The position numbers and the translations under genes are program-made. DNA of 64,000 bases from NCBI RefSeq assembly GCF_002078875.1, contig NC_034413.1, positions 62,550,453 to 62,614,452 on the forward strand. Reading direction: 5' to 3'. Shown here piece after piece: positions 1 to 13,213 of the stretch. Position 1 is the stretch's first letter. Every line of letters starts with the position of its first letter. The notes beneath the pieces were generated by a model that was not told where the DNA came from, did no database searches, and was given only the letters and a program-made list of their open reading frames with translations. Source of the DNA: Numida meleagris (taxonomy: Eukaryota > Chordata > Aves > Galliformes > Numididae).

Positions 1-3000
1 ATCACTTGCTATTTAGAAGCTATTTTCATCTTCTGCTTGTTCAGTTTAAAATTAAACTCTAAATGAATATCCTAATATTAAGGAGAATATCCTGTGCATC
101 AGAACCAACTCCCACCTTTGTTGCTCCTGTCCCAGCAACCTCTACATCTCCGCTCCCACACCACAGCTGTGATCTGGGAAGCAGGCAGGGCTCCCAACAA
201 CTGCTCACTGAAGCCATGGGGCAGGGGAAGGGAACCAGACCTCACTGACCCGGCCCAGGTCACTGCATCAGGCAATAGAGATGTATTTCGGTCACCCAAA
301 CCTGTTTCTCCAACTCTATTGCCCCTCACACACACTTCTTTTAACTTACAATGCATCTAAGCTTTCATCTGCTGCACCTCCACTCTTCCAGTCTGTAAGC
401 GTGTGTGAACATGAAGCTGCTGCCTTTAAGAAGCACTTGGGACTTCAACAAGCATTCAAGTACACATGTGACACACAACAACCTTGACGTTTTAATAACA
501 AAGAACGGATCTCGAGGTTGATAGAGTCAACTGAGCTTTCTAAAAATGGATTTCTTGTCTATTCTAATGAGAAAATTACTTGGAGCGTGGCATTTCTCAA
601 GTAGCATCATAGGCACGGTGTGCTCCCCAAGCAGAGACTCAATGAGGATAAATAAATTCAGGTCCCAGGGCTTTGAGCCATTTCCCTCCAACGCATCAAG
701 TGAACATGACAGCCACCCTGATCTGATTTCTAACAACGCACACAATCGCAACACTGAATTCTGGATTTCACAGCAGTTATTTGAGGAACTTGTCCTTCCA
801 CCAGCAGGCTTATCGTGGCTCAGCAGCCCGGCACCAGGCCGGAACGCGAGCGTGTCACCACAGACACCAGAAACAGAACCAACACCAAGCAAGGGTTTGA
901 TGTCACAGTGCCCGGCGTCAGCAGGACGCCAAAGGAACGCGGCACTCGAGGGGCAGACACCAAGGCAGGCACCACGTCACAGCAGACCCAGGTAACACTG
1001 CAAAGCCGGTGCCCCCTGCTCCCGTGGGCAAAGAAGAAGGGACAAAACACCCAAGTGTGATCCCAGAGAATTTGTTTTAAATAGCGCTGAGAGAAAACCC
1101 AAGGAGGGGAGCAATGAAAGGAAGCACCAGGAGGGCAAGAATTGCAGGGAACTGCTCCAGCATGACACAACGTTTACAGTACATTTAGGAGGGTTTTGTT
1201 TTATACTTTTCAAATGATAGGGACTCGTATGTATGCTGGCCTGTTCTCTGGAGCACTAAGCTAATTAGGTCAGCTAACACATCGCGTGGCAGCCTAAGTG
1301 ACAATTAGTTGTATTACTATTAATTTACATTCATGCTATGATGACAAGTGCCAGTTCAGAGACAGGAGGGTAGGGTCAGCCAAGGAGAGGTCCGCAGCAG
1401 AAAGAGCTGATAAACATGCTGCCACTGCCCTGCGTTTATCCTCCAATATCAAACAAACATTCTTGGAATGTGAACAGAAAAGAACAGAAACTAGAGAAAC
1501 TCCATACATCTTCTCGCAGCTAAGGCTGACATCAACTCCACCCTCAATAAAAAGGGCTCTTAGCAACATCCACTCAAGACGGTATCAGTTTCAAGACACT
1601 TCCCTTTATTAGAACTAATTAGGCTCCTTTTACAAGGCAGCATGAATTAAGAAAAAAAATCATCACGCGCTTTTACAGCTGAGCTCAGTCTCACACACTT
1701 AGCATCCACCTGATCGAAGTGCAAAGGGCTCTAAGCCACCCCCTGCACTGAGGTCCAGCTGGGGACTGCAATAGCCACCTGCTATGGAACACATTGCACA
1801 TGGTATCACTTCGTGGCAAAGAGTTCACGACCACCTTCTCAAAATAGAGAATTAAAATATATCCATGTGTTTTAGCTACCAGATCTTCTGTTGCACTACT
1901 GCAAGCTGATCCACTCAAACAGAAGACTGATGTAAAGCCAGTAACAATTTGGGACTGTTTGTTTGTTGAGGGTGCTGTTATTGTTTTGTTTATATGCTTA
2001 TGAAGGGCAGTCCAACAGTGTAAACTGCTGGCAACCAGATCATTTGCTTCAAGCTTCTTCCAATTTCACTTTTAAAAGAGTTACAGTGCTGTAATGCTGC
2101 TCTTTTTGCCAAAACCCTCTCTCAGCTGTCTGTCTGCACTTTGGTTTGCTTACTCTCAGCCTCTCCCACTCCAGCCCAAAGGCCCATGGAGTAATATTGC
2201 AAGAGCAACTCCTCTAATGCTGATGACAGCAAGCAGAATCCATCATGAGAAACCCTCTTACCCATCATTGCCACCCCCAGCAAAAAGAGATACTCACCTA
2301 GGAAACTGACTCCCTGCCATAGAAACCACTTCCATTCACATGCCCTGTACTAATTCACAACCCTACAGCACTTGCAAACTTTCAAGAAGATCTAAAGTTA
2401 ACTTGCTTCCTTGAAAAAGAGCAAGAGACATCCAATCTGTAACATTTTACAAATGTATATCGCAACAGCCACAGCACATAGGTTTTTGAATACAACTTGT
2501 AAACTTAAAAGCAGTTACATGTGTTCATTGATTTCCTAGTGATATGTATCCCTATCAGCAAGAGAATAAATGCTGAAAGTCTTTTTAATAGCAGCTGAAT
2601 TGATTTACACATTTGAGAACGGAACCGTGAAGAAAAATGTGAGAGAACAGCACATTAGCACATGCCCAGCTAAGGAAGACAACCTTGTTTATCTAGTTAG
2701 CTGCACAGCTTTGAACTTCTAGCTTTGTAGATAAATGAGAACAGTTATTGCAAGTCATTTCTCTCAGAATTATCTGAAAAACCCTCACGGGGCTGAGAGG
2801 ATTTGTTACGTTTCCCTGGTACATCTTCTGACCAGCCCTCTGTTAGCCCACAGACACAGGATGCTGCTTTTTGGCTGTAATATTTTTATGCTATTTGAAT
2901 GACAATGATTTGTGTATCACACAAGCACCTGCCAAGGCTGTCCCCACTCCCACTGCTTTAGAACTGCTCTGGTCATTCAATCCAGAGCAAGGCAGAAATG

Positions 3001-4250
3001 ACTGAAGATGGTCAAGACTAAAACTAGAATTGTCAAATGCAAAAATTTCTTCATTGTGGCAATGCCACATTTACTTGTGGAAAATAAAGCAGCAATTTGA
3101 AGTTATTATTTTAAATCACTTTCCCAAGTAACCTCCCAATAATTTTAAGTTATTCTGAAGTCTCATCTCTTTATAACTGCTTTCTAAGTGGAAATAGGGA
3201 GAAAGAGTTGAGCATAGAGCGCAGCCTCTCAGACCTTCCTTTGTAATCTACTTCACTGCAGCTTAGTGTTCACACTATTACAGACACCAGTGGGGAAAAG
3301 CAGCTCAGCTTTGGTTCCTCTCAGACTCACTCTGATGCTGATCACACCCTCCTAAGTAAGCACGATAATTTCCTGTCAGATGCCTAGATGAGCAGTTTCT
3401 CAAGCACTCTCTAATTCTGTTAGGCCAAAAACAAAGCATTTTCTGCCACTCCGAAGAAATCAAGCCCTTACAAGTTTTGAAGAACATGGTGCTATCAGCA
3501 CGGGCTGCTTAAGCTCAGCACACACACGCTCTAAGAAGCAAGACCTAGCAATATCTCCACACAACTGGCACCGTCCAGGTGCCACTTCTCCACCAGCAAC
3601 TATTTGGTCAAACTCTTCAGCACAGCTCTCTAAAAACCTCTTTATTACTCCCCTACAAAAATAAAGTTAGGTTTCCCGCTCCCATTTTTTGGTCTCTGAA
3701 CACACACCGTACACTGAGGAAGAGCGACTTCCACCCCTCTGAGAATCAGCTGTTGTTATTCTAGACTCCAGCAGCGGCTCAATTCCCCCTCCCTCCATCC
3801 TCATAAACCTGCCAGTGAGGAATTCAAGCACACAATACTTAGCCCATTTATCTTACAGCTGTGCTGTTTGACAAGATGCTTCACCAAATGCAGAATTACA
3901 CTTCTGCACCGGATCCGGCCTGTGCTGACACAGGAGCCCACTTCTCTACGCTGCTTGACCACATGCTGCCCACACCCTGTGTGAGGAAAGTTAAATACAG
4001 AACTTCCACCAGAAACCAGTTTCTAAACTCACTGCTTTAGATCCTAACCCACACAGCACCAAGCGCCTATACTTATGCTCATACAGACAGGCCGAGCTCA
4101 AAGCTGGCACAAAGTTTGGCTTTTTGCAAGTGCCGAAAAAAAGAATGAACATCTCCAATGAGTTTGAACAGGTCTCCGCGTTGCTAGGAAATAAAATTTT
4201 TTAAAAAGCCACTAAAGATAATAACACTAAGGGCACATTCCCGCAGCCTG
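1..4250. other. Non-coding stretch, no gene recognised
   Basis: This is AT-rich DNA with only short open frames (the longest is about 149 codons at 546-995). None of these reads like a known protein or is flanked by convincing splice sites. No CR1 3' end is evident. If the CpG block at 4250-5000 is the promoter of a minus-strand gene, this stretch could be its first intron, but nothing in the sequence proves that. Confidence 0.5.
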
Positions 4251-5010
4251 ACCACGTGGCTAGGTGCTCACGGAAAAGCACACGAACGGCCTCAAAGCTG
4301 ACGCCTATCCCACCGCCAGAGCCGAAAGGCAGCGTGAGGAATAACAGAGAGAGCAGCAGCCCACAGCCGCTCCCCCGCGCCCCGCTCCGCTCGGGTCGTC
4401 CCCGCGGAGGGCACCGGCCCCGCCCCGGGCTCCGCAGGCAGCAGCGGNNNNNNNNNNNNNNNNNNNNNNNNNNNNNNNNNNNNNNNNNNNNNNNNNNNNN
4501 NNNNNNNNNNNNNNNNNNNNNNNNNNNNNNNNNNNNNNNNNNNNNNNNNNNNNNNNNNNNNNNNNNNNNNNNNNNNNNNNNNNNNNNNNNNNNNNNNNNN
4601 NNNNNNNNNNNNNNNNNNNNNNNNNNNNNNNNNNNNNNNNNNNNNNNNNNNNNNNNNNNNNNNNNNNNNNNNNNNNNNNNNNNNNNNNNNNNNNNNNNNN
4701 NNNNNNNNNNNNNNNNNNNNNNNNNNNNNNNNNNNNNNNNNNNNNNNNNNNNNNNNNNNNNNNNNNNNNNNNNNNNNNNNNNNNNNNNNNNNNNNNNNNN
4801 NNNNNNNNNNNNNNNNNNNNNNNNNNNNNNNNNNNNNNNNNNNNNNNNNNNNNNNNNNNNNNNNNNNNNNNNNNNNNCGGGGCGCCGCCATCTCCGCGCC
4901 GGGCGGGCAGCCGGTGACGGCCCGCCGTGCCCGGGGGCGCGCCTCGCCTCTGAGCGGGATGGCAGGACGTGTTGGCCGGTTGGTTGGTTCTGCTGTTAGG
5001 AGAAACGCAA
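4250..5010. promoter_or_regulatory. CpG-rich block interrupted by a 430-base gap; probable promoter
   Basis: GC content and CpG frequency rise sharply on both sides of the run of N at 4448-4877. Just right of the gap, on the minus strand, a start codon at 4889-4891 in a good context opens a frame reading Met-Ala-Ala-Pro before the gap. The plus-strand sequence GCCGCCATCT there also resembles a YY1 site, which is common at start codons in CpG promoters. Inference: this is the 5' end of an unidentified gene, perhaps running leftward, with its first exon lost in the gap. Confidence 0.45.
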
Positions 5011-7250
5011 GGAGGCAATCACCAAACTATCCCCCTCAGCGGATGTTAAGTTAAGCTGTCCTAGCGACGTTGCATGGAGGTTGCTGCAAGCACCGACAAA
5101 AAACCATCAGCTGATGCCTTATTCTGTCAGGCTGCCAGCACTAGGTACGGGCAGCGCAGACTTTCTCTGTGTGTCTGTGCGTAGCTGGAAAGAAAAGTCA
5201 CCTCTGAAGCGGGTAGAGCCAAGCCATTTGTGAGCTACAGTCATTACTTAGACCAAGTGCCTAGGGCTGTATCTGTCCGATATCTCGGCTTAAAGGACGT
5301 CACGTCCGTGGTAAGCTCCCAGACCCGGTTCTGCCACAGACCGGTGAGCTGCACACCGCTGCACAGCACCTCCCCGCACCGGGTCTACCGTCAGGACAAG
5401 GTTTTCGGGGGATGGAGCGGTTCTCCTGGCTGGCTGATGCCCTCTAGTGCGGGATGCGAGTAATTCATTTCAAACCTAACACCTGACCTGAGGCCGAATT
5501 TTTTACCTTAATTCAGTCAGCACACGCACACAAAAGAGGAACATAGAATCAGCCATGGCCTCAGTTAGTGAGTTTGTGGTTCTGCTCCACGTCCCGTTCT
5601 ATCTGATCACCTCCCCCTCCTCCTCTCTCCAGCCTACGGGCAGGGTGTTTGGACGAGCATCTTCCAGGCAGTCTCTTTGCAGCACACCTGTGACATGGGA
5701 AACAACCATGATACAAAGTGCCCTGCGTGGGAACATAGGTCATAGAGATGCAAAAATGCAAAGGAGAGGATGTTCTAAATTATCCCATCACCATCCCTCC
5801 TTGTCAGCACGCGTAATCTCTGCTAACACACCCCTGTGAGGGCTGCCAGTTATACCTACAGCTACAGTGTCTCTTACAGAGACATATCACCACTGCACAG
5901 GCATAAAACCTCCATTTCGGTGCTTTTACAAGTACACTCATCACCGTAGTAAAATTAACAGCTTTTTCAGCTGCCTGTTTCTACTATGGAAGAGCAAGTG
6001 AACAGAGCAGCAGAGTCAGACCATCCACTGCAGAAAATTTCATCCAGGGTTGCTCTCCTCTTGCCCTCTAAACACATTTATTCCTCTCCTGCCAATTGCT
6101 TGCAATTTGAATTGAAAACATAATGCCATTGTATAGCATTGCACTGCATACCAGCACCACTGAAATGTTCCCAGGGAAAAAAAAAAGAAGGAAAAGCAAC
6201 CCGAGCAAGAATCCCATTGGTGTGTTTTACTTTCCCCTGCTTGGGGACCCGCTGGTCCCAACAGAACTTCACCTGTGCCGGATGAAACTGATTTGCTCCT
6301 TCCATGCGCTGGCATTTTTCTTTTTTGAAAGCGCTGCACTTGCAATACCAGAGATTATCGTAAGGTGGCACTGACAACTGCATAACCGGATTTGCTAAGA
6401 ATGTACTGTTAAAGATGTCATTTAACTTTAGTTTAAATTTGCTGCTAATTATAACTCGTGCTCAGGTTCACTGCTCTTATCGCCTTCCCCAGTTGTAGCT
6501 TAATGGCTCAAAGTGACCAAAATCACACCTTGGCCCTTGTAGAAACAATGGGGGGGGGAGCACAGAGGTGCCACTGCAAAGCACACTGCTGCAAAGTGTG
6601 CCTGGGCCTTCCCTGCTTAAAAAATTGTAGTTTTTCCAAATAGACAGGCTTTTCCAAATAGACAGATTCTCTATCACTCTCTTGTTAGCTGGTCAGGACA
6701 TTTTTCCAAATGTAAATCATATTTTTGGATGAGCTTAACCTAAATTTAAACCTGTGTCCTCCTCTGGTAGCCAGTGCAGAGGAGAGAAGAGATCACTGTT
6801 CCTGCTTGCTAAGGGAACTGCATCCTCTACAGACCTGTGGAGGAATAACATAAATCCCGGGAAGGCAGAAGTATCACCTGCCTTTCTTGCACGAGTGCCA
6901 TGTTTCCTAACCACTGCTGAACTGTAAAACCTGCTGACTAATGAGAACATGACTAATACTGCTGCATATCCACATTGGTTAATTGTACGGTCAATGCTTA
7001 TTAGGGTTAGATTCTTTCTTAAGGCAACTGAGATTTGAGTTTATTAATAGTCTGGAATACATTTTATGTTTTCTGGGCTCTTGTAGGTAATGAATATGAA
7101 TTACTTCCTCCACTTGCCATGAATAAAAGATATCTTGCCCACTACAGCTCTAGATGCCATGACACAAGAACATGATAGTTAAATGAATAGCCTTTCTCCT
7201 ACAACACACTGGATGCACCACTAGATTCTCCTGATCACAGACAAAAATAG
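5010..7250. other. Intergenic stretch, nothing recognised
   Basis: No coding exon, RNA gene or clear retroelement was recognised. A small direct duplication (period 18, unit of about 16 bases) lies at 6632-6665. Confidence 0.4.
6632..6665. repeat. Two-copy direct duplication
   Basis: The 16-base unit TTTTCCAAATAGACAG occurs at 6632-6647 and again at 6650-6665. This is a minor local duplication with no evident function. Confidence 0.8.
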
Positions 7251-7254
7251 GCAA

Positions 7255-7570
7255 GAAGGCCAGGTGAATGTAATACAACCGACCCAAGTGCAAAGCCTTG
7301 CACTTCACTTTGTTGAACCTCATTAGGTTCACATGGGCTCATCTTTCAAGTTTATCAGGGTCCTCTGGTTGGCATCCATTCCTTCTGTCATACCAATTGC
7401 ACTTCTCAGCTAGGTGTCATCAGCAAGCTTACTGACAGTGCACTCGATCCCACCATCTATGTCCTTGGTAAAGATGTCAAAGAGTACCGGTCCCAAGACA
7501 GACCCCTGGGGAACACTGCTGGTCACCGGCCTCCACCTGGACATAGTGCCATTGACCGCAGCTCTCTGGC
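7255..7570 (-). mobile_element. CR1 LINE fragment (older copy)
   Basis: The plus strand reads as the reverse complement of the 3' part of CR1. The conserved stretches about predicting the three-prime pol end are visible, including 'agcaagcttactga', 'ggtaaagatgtcaaagag' and 'gacccctggggaac'. It is truncated at both ends. Confidence 0.75.
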
Positions 7571-9480
7571 ATTGCAGTTATACAATTATATAATAGCTGG
7601 TTACAGCTTTTTCTCTTTAATGCTTCTGTGTGAAGAGAGGCCTGCCACGGCCTGGAGCTCTTCTATCATCACAGACGAGTACTGCAGCAGGGTTTCTGGA
7701 GGTATGCAGTTTAATGCCAGTAACCCTACTGGAACTGCTGCTTACAGCAGCCCGTGACCTGGGTCTTCCCCTACCTCCAACCCTCTGTTTGCTCAAGACG
7801 CACAAGGGAACCTCTCTCTGCCCTTTTCTCTCCAGTTTGTGAGCAGACAGAGAGCCCAGGATACTGCCTCATCACCTGCTGTGGTTGAGTTCAGGCTGTT
7901 CCAACCCAAGGAGCGGGGGCTGAAGCACAGCATCTCTCTTTGGTCCCTCTGCACCATGGAAGGATTTGTCCTCTGCCTCGTCCCAACAGTCTGCCCTTCT
8001 CACCAACGTAGGTGTGACATGTACACACCAGAGACAAGGGGAGCATGTGCTGTGGCTGTGGTACAGGGTTTCTCAGCCCTTTCATCCACCTCATGGCCAC
8101 CTTCAGCCTTTTTCTACCCTGCCTTATGGCACAACATGGCATTCCTGCCTTCCACTGTTCTGCAGCTCACTGCAAGGACTCCTGTGCTCCCTGTTTCTCA
8201 ATCCTCTGAAAAGCTAATGTGTTTTTGTTTTAATAAACGGAACAGCTGCTGAATTAGTTCAGTTCTTCAGTCACTAGCCCCTCTCCTAGAAGCCTCTCTG
8301 TGCTTTTCTTCACTCCTACACATATTTTTCTGCATGGTTTCTATGGCAACCTGTGTACCTCTCCATCTGCTGCAGATCCCTGTTACCACGTTTTGTTTCT
8401 TGTCATCTCTGCCAAATGTCATTTCCAGGTGTATCATTATTACAAGATCAGATTGGAAACCAAGCCAAAGCACTCAGTAGTTTTGGTAGTCAAACCTGTC
8501 ATGTGTAATCCCACTGCTCTGTTGCTATATATGCTCTGCCTATGGGAGACTGACACCGAGCTCTTTTCAATACCAGATGTCCTACATGTATCAGCACGCT
8601 CTAATCAATTCTGCAGCCACTTCATAATATCCAGATGACATCCTTCCTTCTCATTGCAGCCTCTGCTGCCTACAGAGTAGGTATACTTAGTATATTTGAA
8701 TGCTGAAAATTGATTGGAATTTGCTTAGAAAAATGGATGAAAATCCAACTTCATTTTCTGCTAAGCATCTTTTGAAAAACTTATTTAAGTGTGGAAAAAA
8801 ATACATTCCTAGTATATAATCCCATCAAAACCAGCAGCAGAGAACTCAGCTGAATAAAATGAATGGAGTAAAAAACTTCACTGTTGATTTGTTTCCTAGA
8901 TCCCATGAGCTGGTAAAGTCAGACTGCAAGAAATCCACGTGGAAGCAGTGAAGCTGTAAGTAATTTGGACTGTGAGCTCTTAGAGACAGAAACTGACATT
9001 ATTTGTTTGTATCCGGCATCCTGGAGGAGCTCTGTTGAGGTACTAGATGCTGCCTCGTTAGAAATGGCTGCTATTTAATACCTACAATTAACAGTAATTA
9101 TGCATGCAGTAAACCAGTGTTTATATATACATTTCTGGAAAACTTTTAGACTATAATTCAGGGAAAACTTGTGTAAAAAAAAAATTCAATTGGAAATCAC
9201 ATAGGCCCGTGTTCTATAAGAGTAATGCTGATGCTAATGCTGTCCATTGTTTCAAAGTGTGGGTGAGATGTGATGCTGGCAGTTTAGGTAGAGGCAGAAT
9301 TTTAGCTATAGCTCTGTGTGCCTATGTAGGATGTGGACTGCAATGCAGATAGTGCAGGACATCTCAGAAATCCACAGAAAGCTTAGGGAAAAGGGGGAAA
9401 AAAAAGCTGTATGCAGAGAAAGCTATCCTTCAAACATCAACAGTTAAAGGGATAGCAGCAGAATTCCTCAAAATCAAAAC
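7570..9480. other. Intergenic stretch, nothing recognised
   Basis: Several overlapping open frames of 60-137 codons occur on both strands between 7572 and 8640. They show no recognisable domain, splice structure or repeat origin, and I regard them as chance frames. Confidence 0.4.
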
Positions 9481-10480
9481 TAACCAGACCTCGCACAGGG
9501 ATGGAAATCAAGAAGAAAACGTTTTCATCTACAGCACTACAAAGAAAACAAAGGCAAAGATCACCAGTTGGGTAGATAGCTAGAAGCTAAAGCAATATGT
9601 TGCTTCAGTTTCCATAAAGAAAATTATGCAACCCTGCAGGGCAGAGGCAACACACTTAATGGGCTTAAGGGCATGGATATGGAAATGACCACATGCAATA
9701 CAGCTGCGAAACTTGAAAGCTCTTCACCCTTCAATTCTGAAGACTGAGTAATCTCCATCACCAAGATCTACAGGCTGGTCAGCACAAAATCTATTGGTTT
9801 TTTAACACACAGACCGGAGAGCAAATGAGTAACAAAAGGCATAGAGGGAAGCAGGATATGGGTTAAAGTGCAAGATAGGCATGCTCTGAGTAGATGAACC
9901 CAGTATCTTTCTTTGATAAGATAATTGCATTTGTGGACAAAGGAAAACTAGCAAAATCTTATCAACCTGGACTTTGGTAAAGTATTTGATTTGGTATTAC
10001 CAGAAAATATATTAAACTCCGGAAGATGAGGATTAATGTAAACACGATAAAATGCTGAAGGAGTCTAGGACAGAGGTAAAAATTGCTGATGGTGCTGACA
10101 GCAAAGTATGGGCCTGGAGGAATCTATCTGAATAATGCGATTAGGTCAGTTTGGAGTAAAAAATGACAAGCGGGATAATGAAATTTGCTAACAAGAAAGT
10201 TGGGAGGTGTTTTCAATTCAGAGGAAGCCTTACAGGAAGAATGACATGGTTGTTATGCCCTAGTAACAGGCATGGGATGAGATGTAAACATACAAAACGC
10301 AAGGACATGCACCACCTGACTAATTACATTTCTGCTATAAATTAAAATTCATTAGCTATGAGCAACTGAAGAGGAAAAGCCACATGCCTGATATAATCAT
10401 TCGAAAGGTAAATGCAATCTTATGCGTAGCTAAGCAAGTATTTCCGGGAATAACAATTAAATATGTATGAGGCGCTGGGT
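9480..10480 (+). mobile_element. Highly diverged CR1-like LINE remnant
   Basis: The plus strand keeps weak traces of a CR1 reverse transcriptase frame. A segment near 9965-10010 resembles 'DFGKVFD', cf. the DFSKAFDTV motif of CR1 RT. Near 10190-10230, 'aagttgggaggtgtt' followed by a '...cagaggaagc' block matches a typical CR1 stretch. It is full of stops and indels. Boundaries are approximate. Confidence 0.5.
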
Positions 10481-10878
10481 AAAATTCCACTGAGATTTTG
10501 GGGCATCACTCAGGTTATCAGCATTTAGCAAGTCTGAATTCATGCTGGAACAGGTACGGAGAAGCATCGTCCAGGTAATCTGAGAAATAGCAAAGAGGAG
10601 ATAAGAAGGCACGAGCTTGGCAGAACGAGTGCTGGGAAGGGATCTGATTCCTCCCTGTAAATACATTTGGGGCAGGAGGTGGGCAGAGAGGGAGAGGCCT
10701 TGATGTGCAGCGCCTCTTGCTCTCAGCTCCCTCCCCACAGAGCAGCCAGTCCCCTATCTCCTCCCTGCCCATCTCCTGCCTGGTGCCCGCTGAGTTCAGC
10801 TTTTCTCAGTCACATTTTTATGAATGTTTGAAGACCACCTTGTCCCCATGAAGAAAAGCACATCTGGCTTATAAGTTT

Positions 10879-10960
10879 AAAAAAAAAAAAAAAAAAAAGC
10901 CTCTTGGCTGCCCTGGCTTTGCAGGGGTGACAGCAAGCCTTTTGTTTGTTTGTTTGTTTG
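10879..10960. repeat. Poly-A run and (TTTG)n microsatellite
   Basis: A 20-base run of A at 10879-10898 is followed by five TTTG units at 10941-10960. Confidence 0.9.
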
Positions 10961-11763
10961 CAGCAGCTGTTTGGCTGATCAAAACCGGTTGGCTCTGTAA
11001 AGTCTGGCTGTTGGCATGTGCAGAACATATTAGGCGCTGAAGCGGACCAGGTGAGCATGGGTGGGGTGGCCTTGAGAGGGTTGTCCTTATCCTCCCTACT
11101 AACCGGACCCAGCTTTTATGTCTGTTGCGTTCTAATGACTCACACTTAAGTTAGTTCTCCTGTGCTTATGTGAAAAACAAACACTGTGCTTTCGTCAGAG
11201 AGAACAGGTTCTTCTCCTCGCTGGATAAAACAACGGTCATCAGCATCCACTGATGCTATACGTGGCTCCAGGGCTTTCAAATCAGAGAAAGGACATGTTT
11301 CCCATGGCTGTTCTGTGTCCCCGCTTAAAACCACCACTGAGATAGCCCAGGCACCTGAACCTGCCACGTCAAGCAGCCTGCAACAGCCACGTGTGACTGC
11401 ACTCCTCCTCCTCTCCACAGAGCAATGATTGCACAGACCCAGAGAATAGCTCAGCAGCAGCACCAACTATCCAATTGGTGTCACAGTGTACAAGCAAACA
11501 TGTGCATGCTCAGCCTCAGGCTGCTGCTCCCCATGGGTCTGCCTCATCCATCTGCATGCTCGCCCTCTGCCAACCTCACCCCTGCCACCTGCTGTGCACC
11601 GACCAAATGGTCAGTGCAAGGTCAGCGTGGAGGCTACAGACACAGGACCCATTTGTAACTAAAAGCTTTCACTTCATTTTAGGTGAAACTCTTGCTGTTT
11701 GCAATACTCAAGAACCCTGTCCACTAGGAACATCTTATGGGAAAGGATCCTTTAGCAAGAAAG

Positions 11764-12005
11764 GTAGTGATAAGACAAGGAAGGGGTTAATGGCTGGGTA
11801 GATTTAGGTTAGGTGTTGGGAGGAAATTCTTCATGGTGAGGGTGCTGAGGCACTGGCACCGCTGCCCAGAGAAGTTGTGGATGCTCCCTCCCTGGAGGTG
11901 TTCAAGGGCAGACTGAATGTGATCATGTGGGCGGTGTTTCTGCCCATGGCAGAGGGGTGGAATGGGATAATCTTTATGGTCCCTTTCAATCCTTTCAATT
12001 CTATG
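11764..12005 (+). mobile_element. CR1 LINE 3'-end fragment
   Basis: The plus strand carries typical CR1 3' sequence: 'aggaaattcttcatggtgagggtgctgaggcactgg' type phrases (split around 11822-11857), 'cctggaggtgttcaagg' and 'tcaattctatggttcc' at the 3' end. It is a 5'-truncated copy upstream of the dehydrogenase gene. Confidence 0.85.
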
Positions 12006-12859
12006 GTTCCCTGATTGTTGCATGAATTACATCCAGAAGCCAATGCTTTGTTGATTGTGTCCTCACCTCAGGGCCTGAGGACTCAGCAGGACTGAGCAGC
12101 TGAGAAGTTGTGGGGGCAGGAGAGATGGCAGCTCCTCCTCATCTCCATAGGAGATTTTCTTCATAGTGAAAGGGAGAAGAAATCTAAGTGGTCCAGGGGA
12201 GCTATACAGCCAGGGAAAGCATGGTGAACAAGCAGGAGAGTGTAGGAAATGCCCCTAGAACCAGAACCAGCACTTGCGTGCCTTGGCTGTACTCAAACTG
12301 TACACCTTACATCAAGCTCCCAGCTTTACCTTCCTCTTCAAGAGGCAGTTTTCACACATTTCCTGGCATTTTGCTCAGGATGCAGCGAGCTGATGAAGCT
12401 GACAACGGGTGGGCTGAGCATATGCCTACCTCCAAAACTACCTCCAGCTTTCTCAAAAGCACTGGCACCCATCCTCAATCCATGAGTGACATGGGGCCGG
12501 GAGCTTGTGAGCCAGGCCCTGGGCAAGGACAGCACCCACGGGCTGAGCCTCAGGGCCCAGCAGGAGAGAGCCAGTGGGATGCAGGCAGGGGGAAGTGCAG
12601 GCACAAAAGAAGGCAGGGAAGCAGCTCCATAGCACAAAAGTGGGAGAGAAGGCTGCTCTGATGAGGAGAAGTGGAAGACTGAGAGGTGACATACGGCAGT
12701 TTGCAGGGGGTCATGGATGTCAGACCTTGTAGGGGAAAGGAAAGACTCTCTGCTTCGTCCTGCTTCGCTTCTATTGACATTAGAAGCTGTGATACAGTCC
12801 ATCGCTGCCAGCTTATCACCTCTTGCAATGCACTCATCTCCTTTCTCTGGCGTTGGAGA

Positions 12860-13213
12860 GACAGTTGACAGACAGACAGACCCCCACCTGCGGGATGAAC
12901 CTAACCCGCGTCCATCAGGCTGGTAGGACAGGTGGCACGCACAGCCAGCCCCGCAGCCCCCCGCTGTCACCNNNNNNNNNNCCCACACACACACAGAAGA
13001 AGTGATGCTCGATCTGTTTCCTCCCCAGCCCCGAGAGGGACCCCGCCGGGCCGGGCCGGGCCGGGCACAGGGCGCATCCCCGCGCTGGTGCCGCCTCCCC
13101 GGGGGCAGGACCGATTCGGGGCCGCGGGCCCTCGCAGCCTCACGCCCGTTTCTCCCGCAGGCGCCGGGGGCCGGGCCGGAGGCGGTGCTGGCAGCCGGGC
13201 CGAGCACAGCAGC
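12860..13213 (+). promoter_or_regulatory. GC-rich promoter and 5' UTR of the GPD1L-type gene
   Basis: GC and CpG content rise from about 12890 to the start codon at 13214. A short (CA)n run lies at 12983-12994, next to a 10-base gap (12972-12981). No TATA box is evident, so a CpG-type promoter is likely. The transcription start cannot be fixed from sequence alone, and the gap lies inside the promoter. Confidence 0.6.

Noticed and set aside
4256..5018. Long frames crossing the 430-base gap
   Set aside because: Their length comes from the run of N. Only the start codon context at 4889-4891 was kept as a weak hint.
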